A stretch of DNA of 64,000 nt from Paragordius varius (GCA_964247055.1 OZ176053.1:1550001-1614000), one strand, 5' to 3'. Positions 1 to 13,233 are shown, numbered from the stretch's first letter. A program made the numbers and translations. Notes: generated from the sequence alone by a model not told the origin.

Positions 1-84
1 GATATATTGTGATTATTTTACATTTTAAACCCAATTTTTAATTAAAAAACTTTTAAACTAAAAAATATTTTTTTGGTGTTTTAG

Positions 85-762
85 GGTGAAAATGGTTGGA
101 TGAAAATTGTGACGAGCGCAACACATGACGGGAAAGGGAATGATTATAATTTAGGTTTTATATTTTTGCTCATAAATATACATAATTTTGATTTGAAATG
201 TTATAGTAACAATGTATAAAATAAATAATTGAATAAGGTAATTACAAAATAAAAAATAATAGAAATATTATTTAATTAAACAAGGGGTTTTATAATTTGT
301 TGATTGTTTTAAAGATTAATTAGTATAATGTTTGTGCTAAATAAATTGACTTAACACATTAATTAAATCTTTTATACTAAAACCTTGCGCAATTTTACAT
401 TATATTAAATAATTGAATGATTTAAACAGAAGCCCTTTTTAGTAGCGACAAAGTTTTAAATAATTTTTTTACATGAAAATAACATCGATATTAACAAAAT
501 TGTTGTTGAACTCCATTATATAATGTTATAAACGAAGAAAATTAAACTAAAAAAACTGATATCCAAATGATATATATGCTACTTTCAACTTAAATTTCAA
601 TTCAATTTTCGTTTTGAATTAGGAATTGAAACTGAGTGTGCTTATGCGTTGGCCGAACCTGATCCTGTACCATTCAATGAAACTTCTTTGTTGGTTTCAG
701 AGCATTTTGCAAAGCGAAATAATATAATTTACGAGAATGATATATATTTTAATACATTTTAA
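85..762 (+). CDS. CTSZ: Cathepsin Z/X-like cysteine protease, C-terminal two exons (5' partial)
   Basis: Lysosomal papain-family (C1A) carboxypeptidase; only its last two exons lie in the window. Exon 85-154 follows a TTTTAG acceptor and reads GENGWMKIVTS then DGKGNDYNL. It ends G|GT, and the codon is completed at 623 (after GAATTAG) to give GIETECAYALAEPDP, with the stop at 760-762. The block GE.GW..IVTS, DGKG..YNL, IE..C is the cathepsin Z C-terminus as known from the family; other papain-type enzymes lack the DGKG stretch. The catalytic Cys, His and Asn lie upstream, outside the window. After the conserved end there is a tail of about 28 residues not usual for the family. Gene identity is fairly sure; the intron junction is supported by matching phase (1+2). 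Confidence 0.8.
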
Positions 763-1089
763 CACAATTTAAACATACAATACTGACATTATTTTATACT
801 TTTTATAACATACATTTATTCGCTTTTAAACTAACATAGATTTATTCATATTTTAATATTTTTAATATATTTTCAAAAAAATAGTATTCATGGTACTCTT
901 CTTATTCACATAACTGTTAAGCTCAAATTTTTTATTATTTCACATATAACTATAATCATGAAACAAATAATAAATATTTTTGTTAGATATATTATTATTT
1001 TGTTTTTGTCTCTGATTTCAATTTTGGATGTTTTTGTTGAAAAAAAAGGTTTTGGATTAAACGGTTTTGATAGCGATATTTTTGGTTAA

Positions 1090-1318
1090 TACAGTATGCA
1101 TTTTAATGGTTCCTTATTTCACACTATAGTTGGGCAAATCGCAACACAGTGGTGTATGAAAAAATATAACAATATGTTGAATAAACAATAATATTTTCCA
1201 TTCTTACATTACATTGTTTATTTTATTCAATATTTTGTTGTCGTTTTTCCATACACTACTGTGTTGCAAATTGCCCAAATATAGTGAGATAAAAGCAACC
1301 ATTAAAATGCATGCTGTA
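1090..1318. mobile_element. Tc1/mariner-type foldback MITE
   Basis: The whole element is one long imperfect inverted repeat with a short loop near 1200. It starts CAGTATGCATTTTAATGG and ends with its complement CCATTAAAATGCATGCTG, flanked by TA on both sides. CAGT termini and a TA duplication are typical of Tc1/mariner derivatives. It has no coding capacity and fills most of the gap between cathepsin Z and the convergent NMNAT gene; the rest of 763-1588 shows nothing recognisable. Confidence 0.75.
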
Positions 1319-1588
1319 AATTTTATAATTAAAAAACAAAAATAATTGAAATATAAGGTTTATATTTTTTAAAAAAATATAATCCCAATAAATTTAAAAT
1401 CGTATTCTCAATTGCCAAATAACGCTGGTAAAAAAATATTACAAAAATGTAAATAAGCTTTATTCAATATTTATTTTACATTTCAAACGTGTTAATAATA
1501 AAGTGCATTGGTTAAGGGGTCTTAAAAACATTTGTCTACAATATTAATTGTTTTTACATATATTAATTCGAGAAGTTTCGATAAAATA

Positions 1589-3232
1589 TTAATGTTTTTT
1601 ATCATTACTATCACATGTTTTGTAAAGATTATTGGCACCAATATAAGCAATAAGTTCATCAGGGACCAGGTATTTAATTGATTGACCCTTTGAGATGGCT
1701 ACTCTAAAATTTATAATAATTATTAATTAATTTTTTTTGCTACACAAAATTTAGTTTTTAATACAATAAAAATTATTAATAAAAATTAATATTTTGGTTA
1801 AATACTGATAATCTTTATTAGGTATAAATGATATTTTTACCGTAAAGCAGTTGAACTTATTTCGTTTGGAACAGGGTCTGACACAATATGGATTTGATCC
1901 TATTTTGTATACACAAATAAATAAATACATTGAAAAATCTTAATTTTTATGTGGCGTCCAACTAATTATAATGCATTTTTGACATTAATTATAATGATTT
2001 TAGTAAGACTAAAATCAAAATATTCTTCATGTCTTTACCATATTATAATTTGAAATTTTTAAATTTATAATAAGAGGTTTACTTAAAAATCTGTTTATAG
2101 TGGTTTTTGACCGTAATCAATTGTTTTCAAATACGCCATTTACTTTACAATGTTAATCTCTTAAACACTTTAGCAATTTTATTATAAATGATTAAAATGT
2201 ATATCGTATACCAGATCATAAAATATGAAATTTTTACCCTTAGCGGTTCCAACATTGGTAATTTATCAAAAACATTTTGTATGTTTGATCCGAACCGTGT
2301 AACGACAACCAATCCAAATTGCGTTATGATATCATGAATCTTAACATTTACATATTAGTTTATTAGTAAAATCAATTAAAAATAATATTATTAGTAATAT
2401 TCCATTTACAATTCAAATTCACCCTTAATTAATTCAAATTCACCCTCGAACTATTCAAATTCACCCTTAAATAAATTATATATTTTTTAAGATTAAAAAT
2501 TACTTATATATTTATATATTTTTAATTTCGTTTGAATTTAAATGCTGAAAAAATAATAAACTATGGCATAAATATATATTTTATATTAATAATGAGTTAT
2601 ATTAATTACAAAATATATTTTTAAGGTGAATTTGAATTGTTCCTCGGTGAATTCGAATTGTAAATGGTATATATATATATTTACATTTTGTTAAGAAGTT
2701 TTATTGAAAAGCGCTATCGCTATTCTATGATAAATATTTTACATGTTTATGGTCCCAAAGATTCGGAACGAGAAATGTTTCAAACATATCAGCTCCACAC
2801 AATAACATTAAATTAGCTTTGAAAACATTAAGAAGCAATGTACTTGAAGTTGAGAAGGTCGTTTTTAATTGTGATAATACATCATAAGTTTTGGACCAAT
2901 CTTTCTGATCACTTTCCCATGAACTCATTCTTTAAGAGACTAAATAATTATTAAAAGTACCTAATCCAATCTGATGATTGTAAAGCTATTGTAATCATGT
3001 CTCGCCTTTGTTTAGCAGGTACAAGGTTCTACCAAATAAAATATATGCAAAACCTTTTTGAAATAACCATCACTGACGGGAGAAATATAACTTTCGGTAA
3101 CGTCAAAGTTTTTGGCACTTAAATAATCTCTAGCGATTTCTAAATAAATTATTTTATACCAAACATCCGCAAATGCATGTAATTTATTGGATTGAAAGAC
3201 CCGCATGATAGGAGAGCGGTTTTATTCATCAT
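1589..3232 (-). CDS. NMNAT: Nicotinamide/nicotinate mononucleotide adenylyltransferase (NMNAT)
   Basis: Joins NMN (or NaMN) with ATP to make NAD+ (or NaAD). Seven exons rebuilt on the minus strand, 5' to 3': 3232-3160, 3139-3055, 3029-2961, 2929-2743, 2339-2238, 1899-1841, 1703-1589. The joined product is about 229 residues, slightly shorter than animal NMNATs. Key motifs: CGSFNPINYMHLR near residues 10-22 (the GSFNP...H nucleotide-binding motif), YISPVSDGY, LVPAKQR, WESDQKDW, LLCGADMFETF, PNLWDHKH, FGLVVVTR, and ISSTALR near 186-192 (the ISSTxxR ATP-binding motif), then KGQSIKYLVPDE. Phases agree at every junction. Two Met codons start it (3232 and 3229); I took the first. No targeting signal is visible, so the compartment is open. 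A repeat (R2) sits in intron 4. Confidence 0.93.
2399..2670. repeat. R2 foldback element, copy in NMNAT intron 4
   Basis: Begins near CCATTTACAATTCAAATTC and ends with the complement GAATTGTAAATGGTAT. Inside each end the motif TTCAAATTCACCC recurs two or three times. Other copies: 12815-13240, 20246-20467, 21495-21702, 31945-32140, 54319-54551. Noncoding. Confidence 0.7.
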
Positions 3233-4121
3233 ACGTTTATAATACAGGCGTATTAACATAAGGAAAAGGGATTGAGGCGAAGGCAATTTCCGCAAAAAAT
3301 GTTTGGGCTAAATTTCTGAATTTCAAATTGTCAAAAGATCAAGAATATTAAATAATATTGAATAATTATGAAAATATTATTTTTAAACAAGTTAGGCACA
3401 CAGTATGGTAAAAAACTTTATAAATAATAAAGATCGCATCGATAAAAACGTTAAGAGGCGCTAGGTTTTCGTAAACTAAAATTGGATAAAATTTCTAGAT
3501 TTAATTATATTTTCTACCCACAATTATAATAAATGTAAGGTCAAACTTGAAAAAAAAACAATTTTTTTTAAAAATATTTATACTTGTAAAATTATTCAAT
3601 ACTGATCAAAAAAGACATTAACATTCAATAAATTTAACATAATGATTTAAGGCAATACTTATTACAATATAAAAAGATAAGTGATATTATCACAAATATT
3701 GGGCGCTTTTTATTATACATTTTATAAATAATAAATTTTTCGAATCGCATTCAAACTGTTAAAAACACTTTTTTTATATGTAATACCAGGTATTCTGTCA
3801 TCATGTTTATTAAATAAAATAACAATATACAGAGTCATGATAATAATATCTCAAGGTCTATTAGGGTGACCAAACGTCTCGCTTTTGGCGGGACAGTCCC
3901 GCTTTTTCACACTTTGTCGCGCGTCCCGCTACGTTTTTGAAATGTCCCGCTTTTTCACGATATAAAAAAATTTTTAATACATTAAATTTAATGAAAAAAT
4001 TTTTTTTTATCCCTTTATATTTTTATCACTGAAAAATCTATATCAATTTTATGTTTAAATCAAAAATGTTTATTTTTTTCGAATTTATATCATATGATTA
4101 TACACTTTGCTTCCTACTCCT

Positions 4122-4332
4122 TATGCCAACATTATCAAAAAGAATTAATACCACAAATCGGTAGCTTATACGTTTACTCCAGATTAATGTGATAAAATAT
4201 TTTTTTATACTAATATTTTAGTTTTATTACCTGCCAACATCATCAAAAAGACAAATTAATACCACAAATCGGTAGCTTATACGTTCACTCCAGAAAATTA
4301 AGGTAATATAATATTTTTTATACTAATATTAG
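4122..4332 (+). repeat. Tandem duplication of ~105 bp inside the hAT element
   Basis: Two adjacent near-identical units each contain GCCAACAT.ATCAAAAAG, TACCACAAATCGGTAGC, TTATACGT.CACTCCAG and ACTAATATT. They lie just before the transposase remnant, as subterminal repeats often do in hAT elements. Confidence 0.7.
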
Positions 4333-4374
4333 TTTAAAAATATGAGTACTAAAAGAGGTTGTTAATTCAACAAT

Positions 4375-5560
4375 GAATGAAATGAATCATTTGTTAAATG
4401 TTCTTTATGCGAGGGGGAAATCACCCTAGTACATGGCGGCAAGCATGATATTACAAAGCATCTGGAAACATGGAAACATAAAGAATGTTTAGATATGGCT
4501 GCATCGCTATTTATATCGAAAAACCGCTTTTGGAGAGGAAGAAAATAATTTGACACTAGCCGAAGGCGTTTTATCTTTTCACGCCGTTAATCACAATCAT
4601 TCCTTTAGATCTATGGATTGTACCTGACAGGTTATTCGTACCTTATTCAATAAATTTACATGCGCCCGTACAAAGGCTGAAGCCATTGTAGTTGTCCTTT
4701 CGCCACATGGATTTTCTGAAATACAAAAAGATTTGCTGAAAATTATTTCATATCGCTATACTCTGATGCATAAAATTACAAGGAAACAAAATTTCCCACT
4801 TTAATAAGACATTTTGATCCAGCGGAGTAAATAAAATATTTCATTTCTCTACCCTGTCAAAATTCTGACATAATTTTTAATTCAATAATGGAAAAAATTA
4901 TTTAAAAGACAAAATCATCGCATGTTGCGCTGACAACACCAATACGAACTTCGGTGGAAAAGTAAGGAGGGAAACAAAAAATATCTCATAAATTAGCAGA
5001 TAATCTTAATAAAGACATTATTGGCGTTGGGTGCTCAGCGCATAACACACAACGCTATTCAAACAGCTGCTGATTTGTTACCCCTAGATGTGGAAGTTGT
5101 TAAAATATACTCCTATTTTTATATATACACGGTACGCGTTGAAACGTTTAAGGAATTGTGAAAATGCAGAAGTTCAATATCAAAAATGCTTGGATACTGT
5201 AAAACTCGTTAGTTCGCTCTTCTGATAGCTCTCGAAAGAATTTTAAAAATGTATGATCCTTTAAAATCCCATTTTTTATCACAGGACAAATGTCCTACAT
5301 TTTTTAAAAAAGTTTGTTGGAAGTGATTCTTCAAAAATATGGTTAGAGTTCCTACATAATCAAGCCTCCCTTTCAAAATGTTATTGAATTGATAGAAGGT
5401 GACAAAATTTCGGCAATCGAAATAGCCAATGAAGTTAGTAACCTAAAATTCCAATGTCAAAAAAGGTTAAAAAAAATTTATACCATTAACCATCAGCAAT
5501 ATTATAAATAATTTAGAAAAACAAGGCTTAATAAATCGACAAGATGTCCTGCACCATATA
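4375..5560 (+). pseudogene. hAT transposase remnant with BED zinc finger
   Basis: Read in shifting plus-strand frames, the segment gives the order expected for this family. There is a BED-type finger (FVKCSLCEGEITLVHGGKHD followed by ITKHLETWKH, near 4385-4475), then AEGVLSFHAVNHNHSF and a KAEAIVVVLSPHGF-like piece near 4675-4720. Next come RHFDP near 4810, ADNTNTNFGGK near 4930-4965, THNAIQTAADLLPLDVEVVK near 5045-5105 and IYTVRVETFKEL near 5120. In-frame stops and frame changes separate these blocks, so no intact transposase is made. Assignment rests on the known block order of zf-BED hAT transposases in invertebrates. Confidence 0.8.
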
Positions 5561-6246
5561 AAATGTTTTATACAAATTGAAAGACTGGACGGTGCAATTC
5601 AATGAAATCGATCATTTTCATCGGATAATTAAAACCAGAATAATTGGTGCGATGTTCAAAAATTATTTAAATACTTCTGCATCTCCCAAAAATTTCCAAA
5701 AAATAATCTTTCACAAAATGAACTTTTTTCTGAAGTATTATTAGTTAAAAAATATATTAATAGTGAAAAGTTTAAATTATAAACAACAGAAATGCAGTAG
5801 AAAAGAAATGGTCAGGAATTTTTCATTATTTTGAACCAAACTAGTTCCATACAATAATATTTTAAAAAATGGGGAATTTGCACTATCTTTACATTGAACA
5901 ACGCTCCTACTGAGAGCGTTTTTCCCACGGTAAATCAGGTGTGGACACGAAAAAATCAAATTTAATTGTTGAAACTTTAAAGGCCATTTTATCTGTCAAA
6001 TATAATTTGACAAATTCTTGTGAAGACCAATATTATATAAAATGATAACAATCCGCTAAAACGCATTCACTCAAATAAAAAATATACCAAAGAATAAAAT
6101 ATTTTTTTATATTTATAAAATTGCGTTAAAAACAAATCATACAATGAATTTTTTGCATAAAAATTTTTGGTTGTACCTCCCTTTCCATGCCCCCCCCCTT
6201 TCTCAGATTTGTCCCCCTTTTTCGTTCAAAAAATCTGGTCACCCTA

Positions 6247-9120
6247 TCTATAATGTTTAACTTTCACTATTAAAGCCTGATACCCATTTGATTGGAAAAT
6301 TATCAGTTCGGTTATCAAAAACTAAAAATTTGATATGCCATTTAATGTTATAATTTGCTGAAACTGTTGACGCAGTTATTTATGGATTTTTTAAAATCAG
6401 AACTCTCCGATCCGATCACAAATATCATGACAAAGGTGTCGCTTCACATAACCAAAAACTCACTAAAAATACTCAGGAAATAGCCATAAATTAAAGAAAT
6501 ATCAAACGAGGATTTAACATACGAAACAACATTACTAAACATAATAAATGGATATATTTATTTTATTATATTTAACCTGTTGAATATGTATAAATATTTG
6601 GCTATATATGCGATTTATTAATAAATTATAAAAAACAAATCACTTTTGAAAACTATCACTTTGTTCTTTTTAAATTATGTTATTTTGGTAAAATATAACA
6701 CAGTTATTATTTGGGAGGTGATAGCTTATGCTTTTTACCAATTAAATAAATCATAGGCTTATATGTGTCCAATTATCATACCTGTTCCACACCATAAAGC
6801 TATTGGCATTTGTGACGCCTGGTCCACCCAAATAACCCAATAAAATCAAATTAAAGTCTTTTTTATAAGATTTGATAAAGGTAGGCAGAAGTGTTTAACC
6901 TGAGCCCGTAAATAATCATTCAGTTTAATCCATTAAAAAAATGTTTTCTATAAATTGCAATTGAAATTCGCAATTTTTTTAACTTTATAGAAAATTAAAC
7001 CTGGGTTAAAAGCAAGTTTTTCCTCTTTTTGTACACCATTTATCATGAGTTTTTTCCAATATACAGTAGAGAAGAGCACTATTATAAGACAAACCTATAT
7101 TTTAGGCCATATTGTATTTATTTAATTTACATGTCAGTAGCTATATATGAGATTTTTTATTAGTTACATATTTGAAACTTCATGATCTTTCATTTTTTTC
7201 CTAGTTTACCTTATAGGTTAGTTTTGTATCCCAAAATGTAAATATAAACCACAGGAAAGTTATTTTAGTTAAAACTTAATTCTCAAACATTGTTTTCATA
7301 TACTAGATAAAGATTACATTTTAGCAGTTTATAAAATCCAGAGAAAGCATGAAACACTGATTTCAAATTTAATAAATATCAAGTTTTTGCAAGATGGAAC
7401 TTGAAATCTACTTAAGTTAAAATACATTTTCTAATATTTTTATTTATTTCCCTGTTGCATTAGCGATTCAAAAAAAATTATAGAAAAAAACAAGGCAAAA
7501 AAGTTTGACATAAGTATTTTTTTATAATTATACATCCCAAAAAAATCACCACTCCGCCCTTAATACCTTAAATACTTTATATGAAATTTATATTTGAAAT
7601 TGCTCTTCGATATAAATTTGCCCTAGGTCATGAAGTGTTAAAGTTTGATAAATATATTATTAAAAATCAATTCCATTTTAATTTTAAATTCATAGTATGT
7701 ACAAAACATGTGTTATTTTTAAATACTTAAAACTATCATAAACAAACATTGTTTAAAAATAGATTTATATAAAAATACTACATGGTCAAGTAACCAAGAT
7801 AAAATATTTTTTATAGTAATAGTTAACCAAATCGATAAAAAACATTAAAAAGAGGTTAGATAACATAAATATTTTTATTGAACTTTTTGTGATAAATTTG
7901 GTATAAATACCTATCTAGAGATTAAAAAAATATATAATATTTTAAAGTTGGAATGTTAAATTTGGCATCGACTGTATTAGTATTTTTATTCCAATGGACA
8001 AGGATATCTGCATACAACTTTTGTGAGCATTTACAATTCTATTTTATCCAACATACATATTTTTTTGTGAAATAAAATGACAGATGACACGTTAAAATAG
8101 TTTAAATTAAAATGGGGTTTAGTTACAAATATGATAATAGGTATCCATATTTTAGGCGTATGAAAAAGTACATGGTTTAAATATGTTATTTTGATATAAT
8201 TCTTTATTTTTTTGAATACATTAAATCAATGAGTTTTATTAATCATTTTTTGAGAATTTGATAGTAATCAAACATAAGCTTTCAGATTCCCGAAAACTAA
8301 TGACCTGTGCAAAGATATGTTATGAAATACATAATGTTATAATCGCTAAAACGGTTACAGATAATCTAAATAAATGAATCTTTTTTTAAAAGCTTATAGG
8401 TAAAAAAAAGGAACTCTTTTTGTGTACTAAATTTTATCAAAATTTTTGACATGTTAACAAAATGTGTGGTTTTGACATACGGCTGGAATGCTTTACGATA
8501 CGAATTGATTTGGATTCAAGCTGCAGACTGGATTAAGTCTAATCTGTGTATAACAGTATAAAAATATTTATCAATTAAAATTTTCTTTTTATGGTTTTAA
8601 GGATGGAGACCTCATAGCTAATTTATTGTTAGATATATATATATATATATATTAATTCTAAAAATATAAATTTTGTAAATCCCAATTTTAACCAAATACG
8701 TAAAAATAATAAAGGGGGAAGTTCGATATGAAACAAAACGGCACATTCTTTTTTGACCAATTTACAGTACTGTTTGGGTAAAAAACAACCAAAGGGTTTA
8801 ATTGAACAATATTTTCTTATTTCTGAACAACGATTTAAATATTTAATTATGGACAATTATGCTTTATACTATATGCTACTGTATTCCCTATTTGCGAACT
8901 ATAAAGGGGGTAAACATAAGCCTAGAAAATAAAAAATAATTTAGTACAAACGTTTTCTTGGGGTATTACCCCGATTAGAAGTTTTTCGAATAAGTTCAAA
9001 TTAAATATACCAAAAAAGAAGCGAATAAAGCTAGTTGAAGTTTTCACATTTTTAAATAAAAATAGGAAATACGATAAAAATTTAAACGAAACGTTTAACA
9101 CTTGGATACAACACATTTAT
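6247..9120. other. Gene-poor AT-rich stretch
   Basis: No supported gene. A piece of the dispersed family R4 lies at about 7190-7530 (it shares blocks with 22274-22808 in opposite orientation). A candidate minus-strand exon at 6782-6857 is described in the findings. A short (TA)n run sits at 8636-8652. The longer open frames here are low-complexity Phe/Ile/Tyr reads. Confidence 0.5.
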
Positions 9121-10210
9121 TTCAGTCTATCGATTCAAATTGGGGTAATTGGATGCCCCAGGCTTATTTAAAATTAACTTTAAAAAATATGGAAGGAATT
9201 AAAAGCATGGCTAAATTTTCCCCTATTCAAATTGGGGTATCTAAATACCCCAGACTATATTTAAATTAGATTTTTTAACAAACTACTGAACGAAATGGTC
9301 CCAATTTAAATTTATGCTTCTATCTAATAAAAATATATAAATAAGCCTAATTATTTAAAAATAATTTGGTTTTAAATAAAACCCATATCAAACTACTTGG
9401 ACGCCATTTTTATTTTATAACATTTTTGCAAATAATCGAATTTATTTGATTTTACTAAAATGAAAGCTAATTTTTTATTTAACTCACATCTAACATTGAG
9501 AGAAACAGAAAAAAAGGTTTATTTTGTATTATTTTTAAATTTAGCTAATGCACACGTGTCATGTTGACTAAATTATTAACTTGAGATTTTACATAAAAAT
9601 AAGTAATATCAACTATTTTTGAATGAAATTTTTTATATATTTCGGTTCATTGGTGTTTTAAATGTGCAAATTTTTGCCATGGTTTTTTCATTCCATATTT
9701 TTTAAAGTATTTAGTTTAAACAGGCCTGGGGTATCCAACTACCCCAATTTGAATCAAAGGACTGAAATGAATTTGTTGTATTTAAGTGTTAATAAACCGA
9801 AATATATGAAAAAATTTATTTAAAAATACTTATATTACCTATTTTAATGTAAATTCGAGATAAAAATTTCGTCGTAACATATGTGCATTGGCTAAGTTGA
9901 AAATAATATAAAATAAACCACTTTTTCTATTTCTATCAATGTTAGATGTAATTTAAATAAAAAGTTAGCTTTAATTTTAACGTTAAAATCAAATAAACAC
10001 GATATTTTGCAAAATTTGGTAAAATAAAAATGGCGTCGAAGTAGTTTGACATACCTTTTTTTTCAAAACAAAATTTTATTAAGATATTTTGGCTTTTTAT
10101 ATAATTTTAGGATAGCATAAAATTTAATTGGGACCGCTTCCTTCAGTAGTTTTTTAAAAATATTAACTTAAATTTGTCTGGGTTATGATTCCAATTTGAA
10201 TCCAAGTGTA
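9121..10210 (+). mobile_element. R1 foldback element, interrupted by a second copy
   Basis: Left end CGATTCAAATTGGGG at 9133, right end near 10205. Comparison with the uninterrupted copy at 40441-41010 shows that the left 100 bases and the part from about 9785 onward are one element, split by the inverted copy at 9224-9785. Body landmarks shared with 40441-41010 include AATAAACC.CTTTTTCTAT, AACAATGTTAGATGTAAT and AAAATGGCGTCGAAGTAG. Noncoding. Confidence 0.7.
9224..9785 (-). mobile_element. R1 foldback element nested in another R1 copy
   Basis: Begins TTCAAATTGGGGTATCTAAA and ends ACTACCCCAATTTGAATC, i.e. inverted relative to its host copy. Each end holds its own palindrome of the type GGGGTATCTAAATACCCC just inside the terminal repeat. 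The insertion lies between host sequences that are contiguous in the copy at 40441-41010. Confidence 0.7.
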
Positions 10211-10420
10211 AAAAGTAAAAGACAATAATACTATTTTATAAAAAACAACCATATGAACCTTGATTTGTAAATATAATTTTAATGTTTGAAACCTAAAATA
10301 TGATATGGAGGTAAAAGTTGGTAAAAGACTCAATTTCTTTTTACAATAATTTAACTTATATAGAAAAAAAAATTAAGGATTAAAAAATATGGTTTCCTTA
10401 TAAATAATATAAGCCTTTTA

Positions 10421-10647
10421 CAGTCATGTATCCTTTATTTATCAAAAATTTATTTTCTTTCGTCAAAGTATAAATATTTGTTAAAGAATGGAAAAAACAA
10501 GAGCTCTATGGTATAAACAATATCATATTCATCAAAAAATTATAAGAATTACCATAGAGCCCTTGTTTTTTCCATTCTTTAACAAATATTTATAACCATT
10601 TAACGAAAAAAAAATAAATTTTTGATAAAATAAAGGATACATGACTA
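10421..10647. mobile_element. Tc1/mariner-type foldback MITE
   Basis: Long inverted repeat, CAGTCATGTATCCTTTAT at the left and its near complement GGATACATGACTA at the right, flanked by TA. The inner arms meet at ACCATAGAGC / GAGCTCTATGGT around a loop of about 35 bases. Same architecture as 1090-1318 but unrelated sequence. Noncoding. Confidence 0.75.
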
Positions 10648-11040
10648 TACTTTTTATGTTAAGCCATTAGAATTTCATTATTTACTATAACATAAAAAAA
10701 TTACTCAAATAAAAGATGCAAATAAGGATTTTGACAAAAGCGCCACCGTAAAAAAATATGTATTACCTTTACTAGGTCAAATGTATATAAAATTCAGATT
10801 TATAAGCTATAAAAGTAACTAAATTGTTGGAATTTTATTATTTCTCTAAATAAAATATGGGGAAATATTGCTGAAGTTGGAAGGTTCGGTTTAAATAAAT
10901 TTTTTTGCCTACTTGAAAAAACGCTATAAAATTTTATACAAATAGCTAACTACTATCAATTTTAAATATAATTTTAATAAAAGTAAATTTAATCAAATTT
11001 TAAATGTTTATGCAGTTATAATTATTTTTTTAGCATACAG

Positions 11041-13233
11041 CGACATATCTCACTATGAGGTCCAAAAACTTTCTATATCCGGATTTACATTTGACTATCA
11101 TTGCGCAATAAATATTTCAATCGTTAGGCCAAATGTTACAGTATCTCAAAGACAGGAAACTTCTTTGAGGATATTTGAAATAATATATAATCGACCGCTT
11201 CATCGATTAGGACGTCTTGTCCGGCACAATCAATTTTATGTAAGAACTCTATATATTATATTTAATTAAATTAGCAAAATGTTTGTAATTAAAGTTTACA
11301 CGAAATCACCATTAAATTTATTTCCCAAATACAGTAAAAAATTAAAATATACGGACAAAACATAAAAAAATAAAAGATATATTTTACACGATCCATAATG
11401 TCTCGATTTTTCCATATAGAATATTTAATTACATTTGTAAAATATATAATTGATTCTTAAAATCTTACCAATTTACATTCCTATATCCTAATTTGAATTT
11501 CAAAACAATGAAGACCTAATATCGTGTTTACTTACGTTTTGTCCGTACAATTATTTGTACTGTAATATAAAATATTAAAGCTAAATTTATTACAAATTTT
11601 ACAACTCACTATCTTGATTTATATACATATAATGTAGTTTGATCAAGCCAACGCATGGAATGGCAACTATGAATTATCTACTGATAAAACCTATTTAATA
11701 TTTGTGGAAGCGACCCCGAAATATCGATGGGATCATCTGGTTTATAAACAGCTAATGTTTGATTGCAAAGGTAATTATAATTTTTTTAAGTAACTTTTTA
11801 AATTATTTTTTGATATTTTTAAACAAAATTATATTTATATATTTATATATTTAGGTGTGATATAAAGAAATTATAATATTAAAAAAGCATGATATAAGGA
11901 ATTAATACATGCGATCATTAAATCACAAATTTTGATTATTATAGATAAAATGTTATGTAAAAAAGCTCAAATCCTTAAAATAAAATATTTTGTAAATAAC
12001 AAAATAAATTTATTGTCCAAAATAATTAAAATTTGGGTTGGTATTTATTTTTTATCAATCTTTACCCTTTAATATAATTAGAGTGCGCGTCATAAGTTTT
12101 TTGAAAAACTTCATATTTAAACATTTATTTTAAAGACAAAAAGCTTTTGTAATTTGTACATCGGAAATTAATTATAATTGGAAATGTGTAATATTAAAAC
12201 GCCAGTAGGTCAAAAAAATAGCGTTAATTAAAAAAATATTAAATGTTAATAAGGAATTTTAAATTTTAAGAATATATATTTATAAGATATATTTTATTGA
12301 CTTAATTATTGTATTATCATATATAATGAGAATAAAACACCAAAATTGCCCAATAAAAACATTTGATATTTACACCTTATGTTTGGATCGATTCCCCCCT
12401 TATCTTTTTTGATTTATTCGACATTCATTTTTTATAATTTGATTAAATATATATCGTAAAGTTTTTTAAAAATGATTTTAGATTCCGTACAACAACTCAA
12501 TTACCCCAGGATATACATTTCTGAGTTCAAAGTAACTTATACCGCTGAAACAGGATCGTACAATGTAACCGCCAAATTGGATATGAATGATATGGTCCAC
12601 TTTGGTTTAGCTATAAACAGTTACGAAAGCAAAATAACGCCTTTAAATCACTTCCGAACCAATAATACTAAACGCTGGGTTTTACTTCTCTCTAGTAGTT
12701 TTTTTGAAATCTCAAAAGCGCGTAAATTATTATTGTTCTATTACACATTATAAATTATATCGTACATTACTGTTATCTATAAGATAAAAAAAATTGTCTA
12801 ACAAATGTTTATTGCATTTCGTACACCTTTAAACAATTCAAATCACCTTCGAACAATCAAAATTCAGCTTTGAACAATTCAAATTCACCCCAAAATAAAT
12901 TATGTGTAGTTGAAAATTGGAAATTAATATTTAAAAAATAAAAATTTGATTAAAATTAGTATAATACTATAAAAATAATCAACTATGTCACAAAGATATA
13001 TTTCATAATAATGATGAGTTATATTAGTTCTAAAATGGTAATTGTTCAAGGGTGAATTTGAATTGTTTAAGGGTGAATTAGAATTATTCAAGGGTGAATT
13101 GGAATTGTTAGGGTTTTTGTTCAAGGGTTAATTTATATTGTTCAAGGGTGAATTTGAATTCAAGAGTAAATTTGAATTGTCCAAGGGTGAATTTTAATGG
13201 GTTAAGAGTGAATTCGAATCAAGGGTGAATTTG

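Larger units (their letters stand above)
3862..6246 (+). mobile_element. Degraded hAT-type DNA transposon
   Basis: The ends are inverted repeats: TAGGGTGACCAAACG at the left and, read from the right end, TAGGGTGACCAGATT. TCTAT flanks both sides (3857-3861 and 6247-6251), a shorter match than the 8-bp hAT duplication. The interior carries broken pieces of a BED-finger hAT transposase on the plus strand (see the pseudogene entry). The left 100 bases are locally GC-richer than the surroundings. I infer an old, inactive copy. Confidence 0.75.

Noticed and set aside
2725-3206. Two minus-strand open frames of 67 and 64 residues as separate small genes
   Set aside because: Both contain NMNAT exons read through into introns; the joined gene explains them.
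8629-9116. Two Phe/Ile-rich minus-strand frames as membrane proteins
   Set aside because: Low-complexity AT-rich reads including a (TA)n tract; no splice or start support.
12924-13124. Repetitive NSPLN-type frame as a coding repeat protein
   Set aside because: It is the tandem end of an R2 element in an intron, not conserved as protein.
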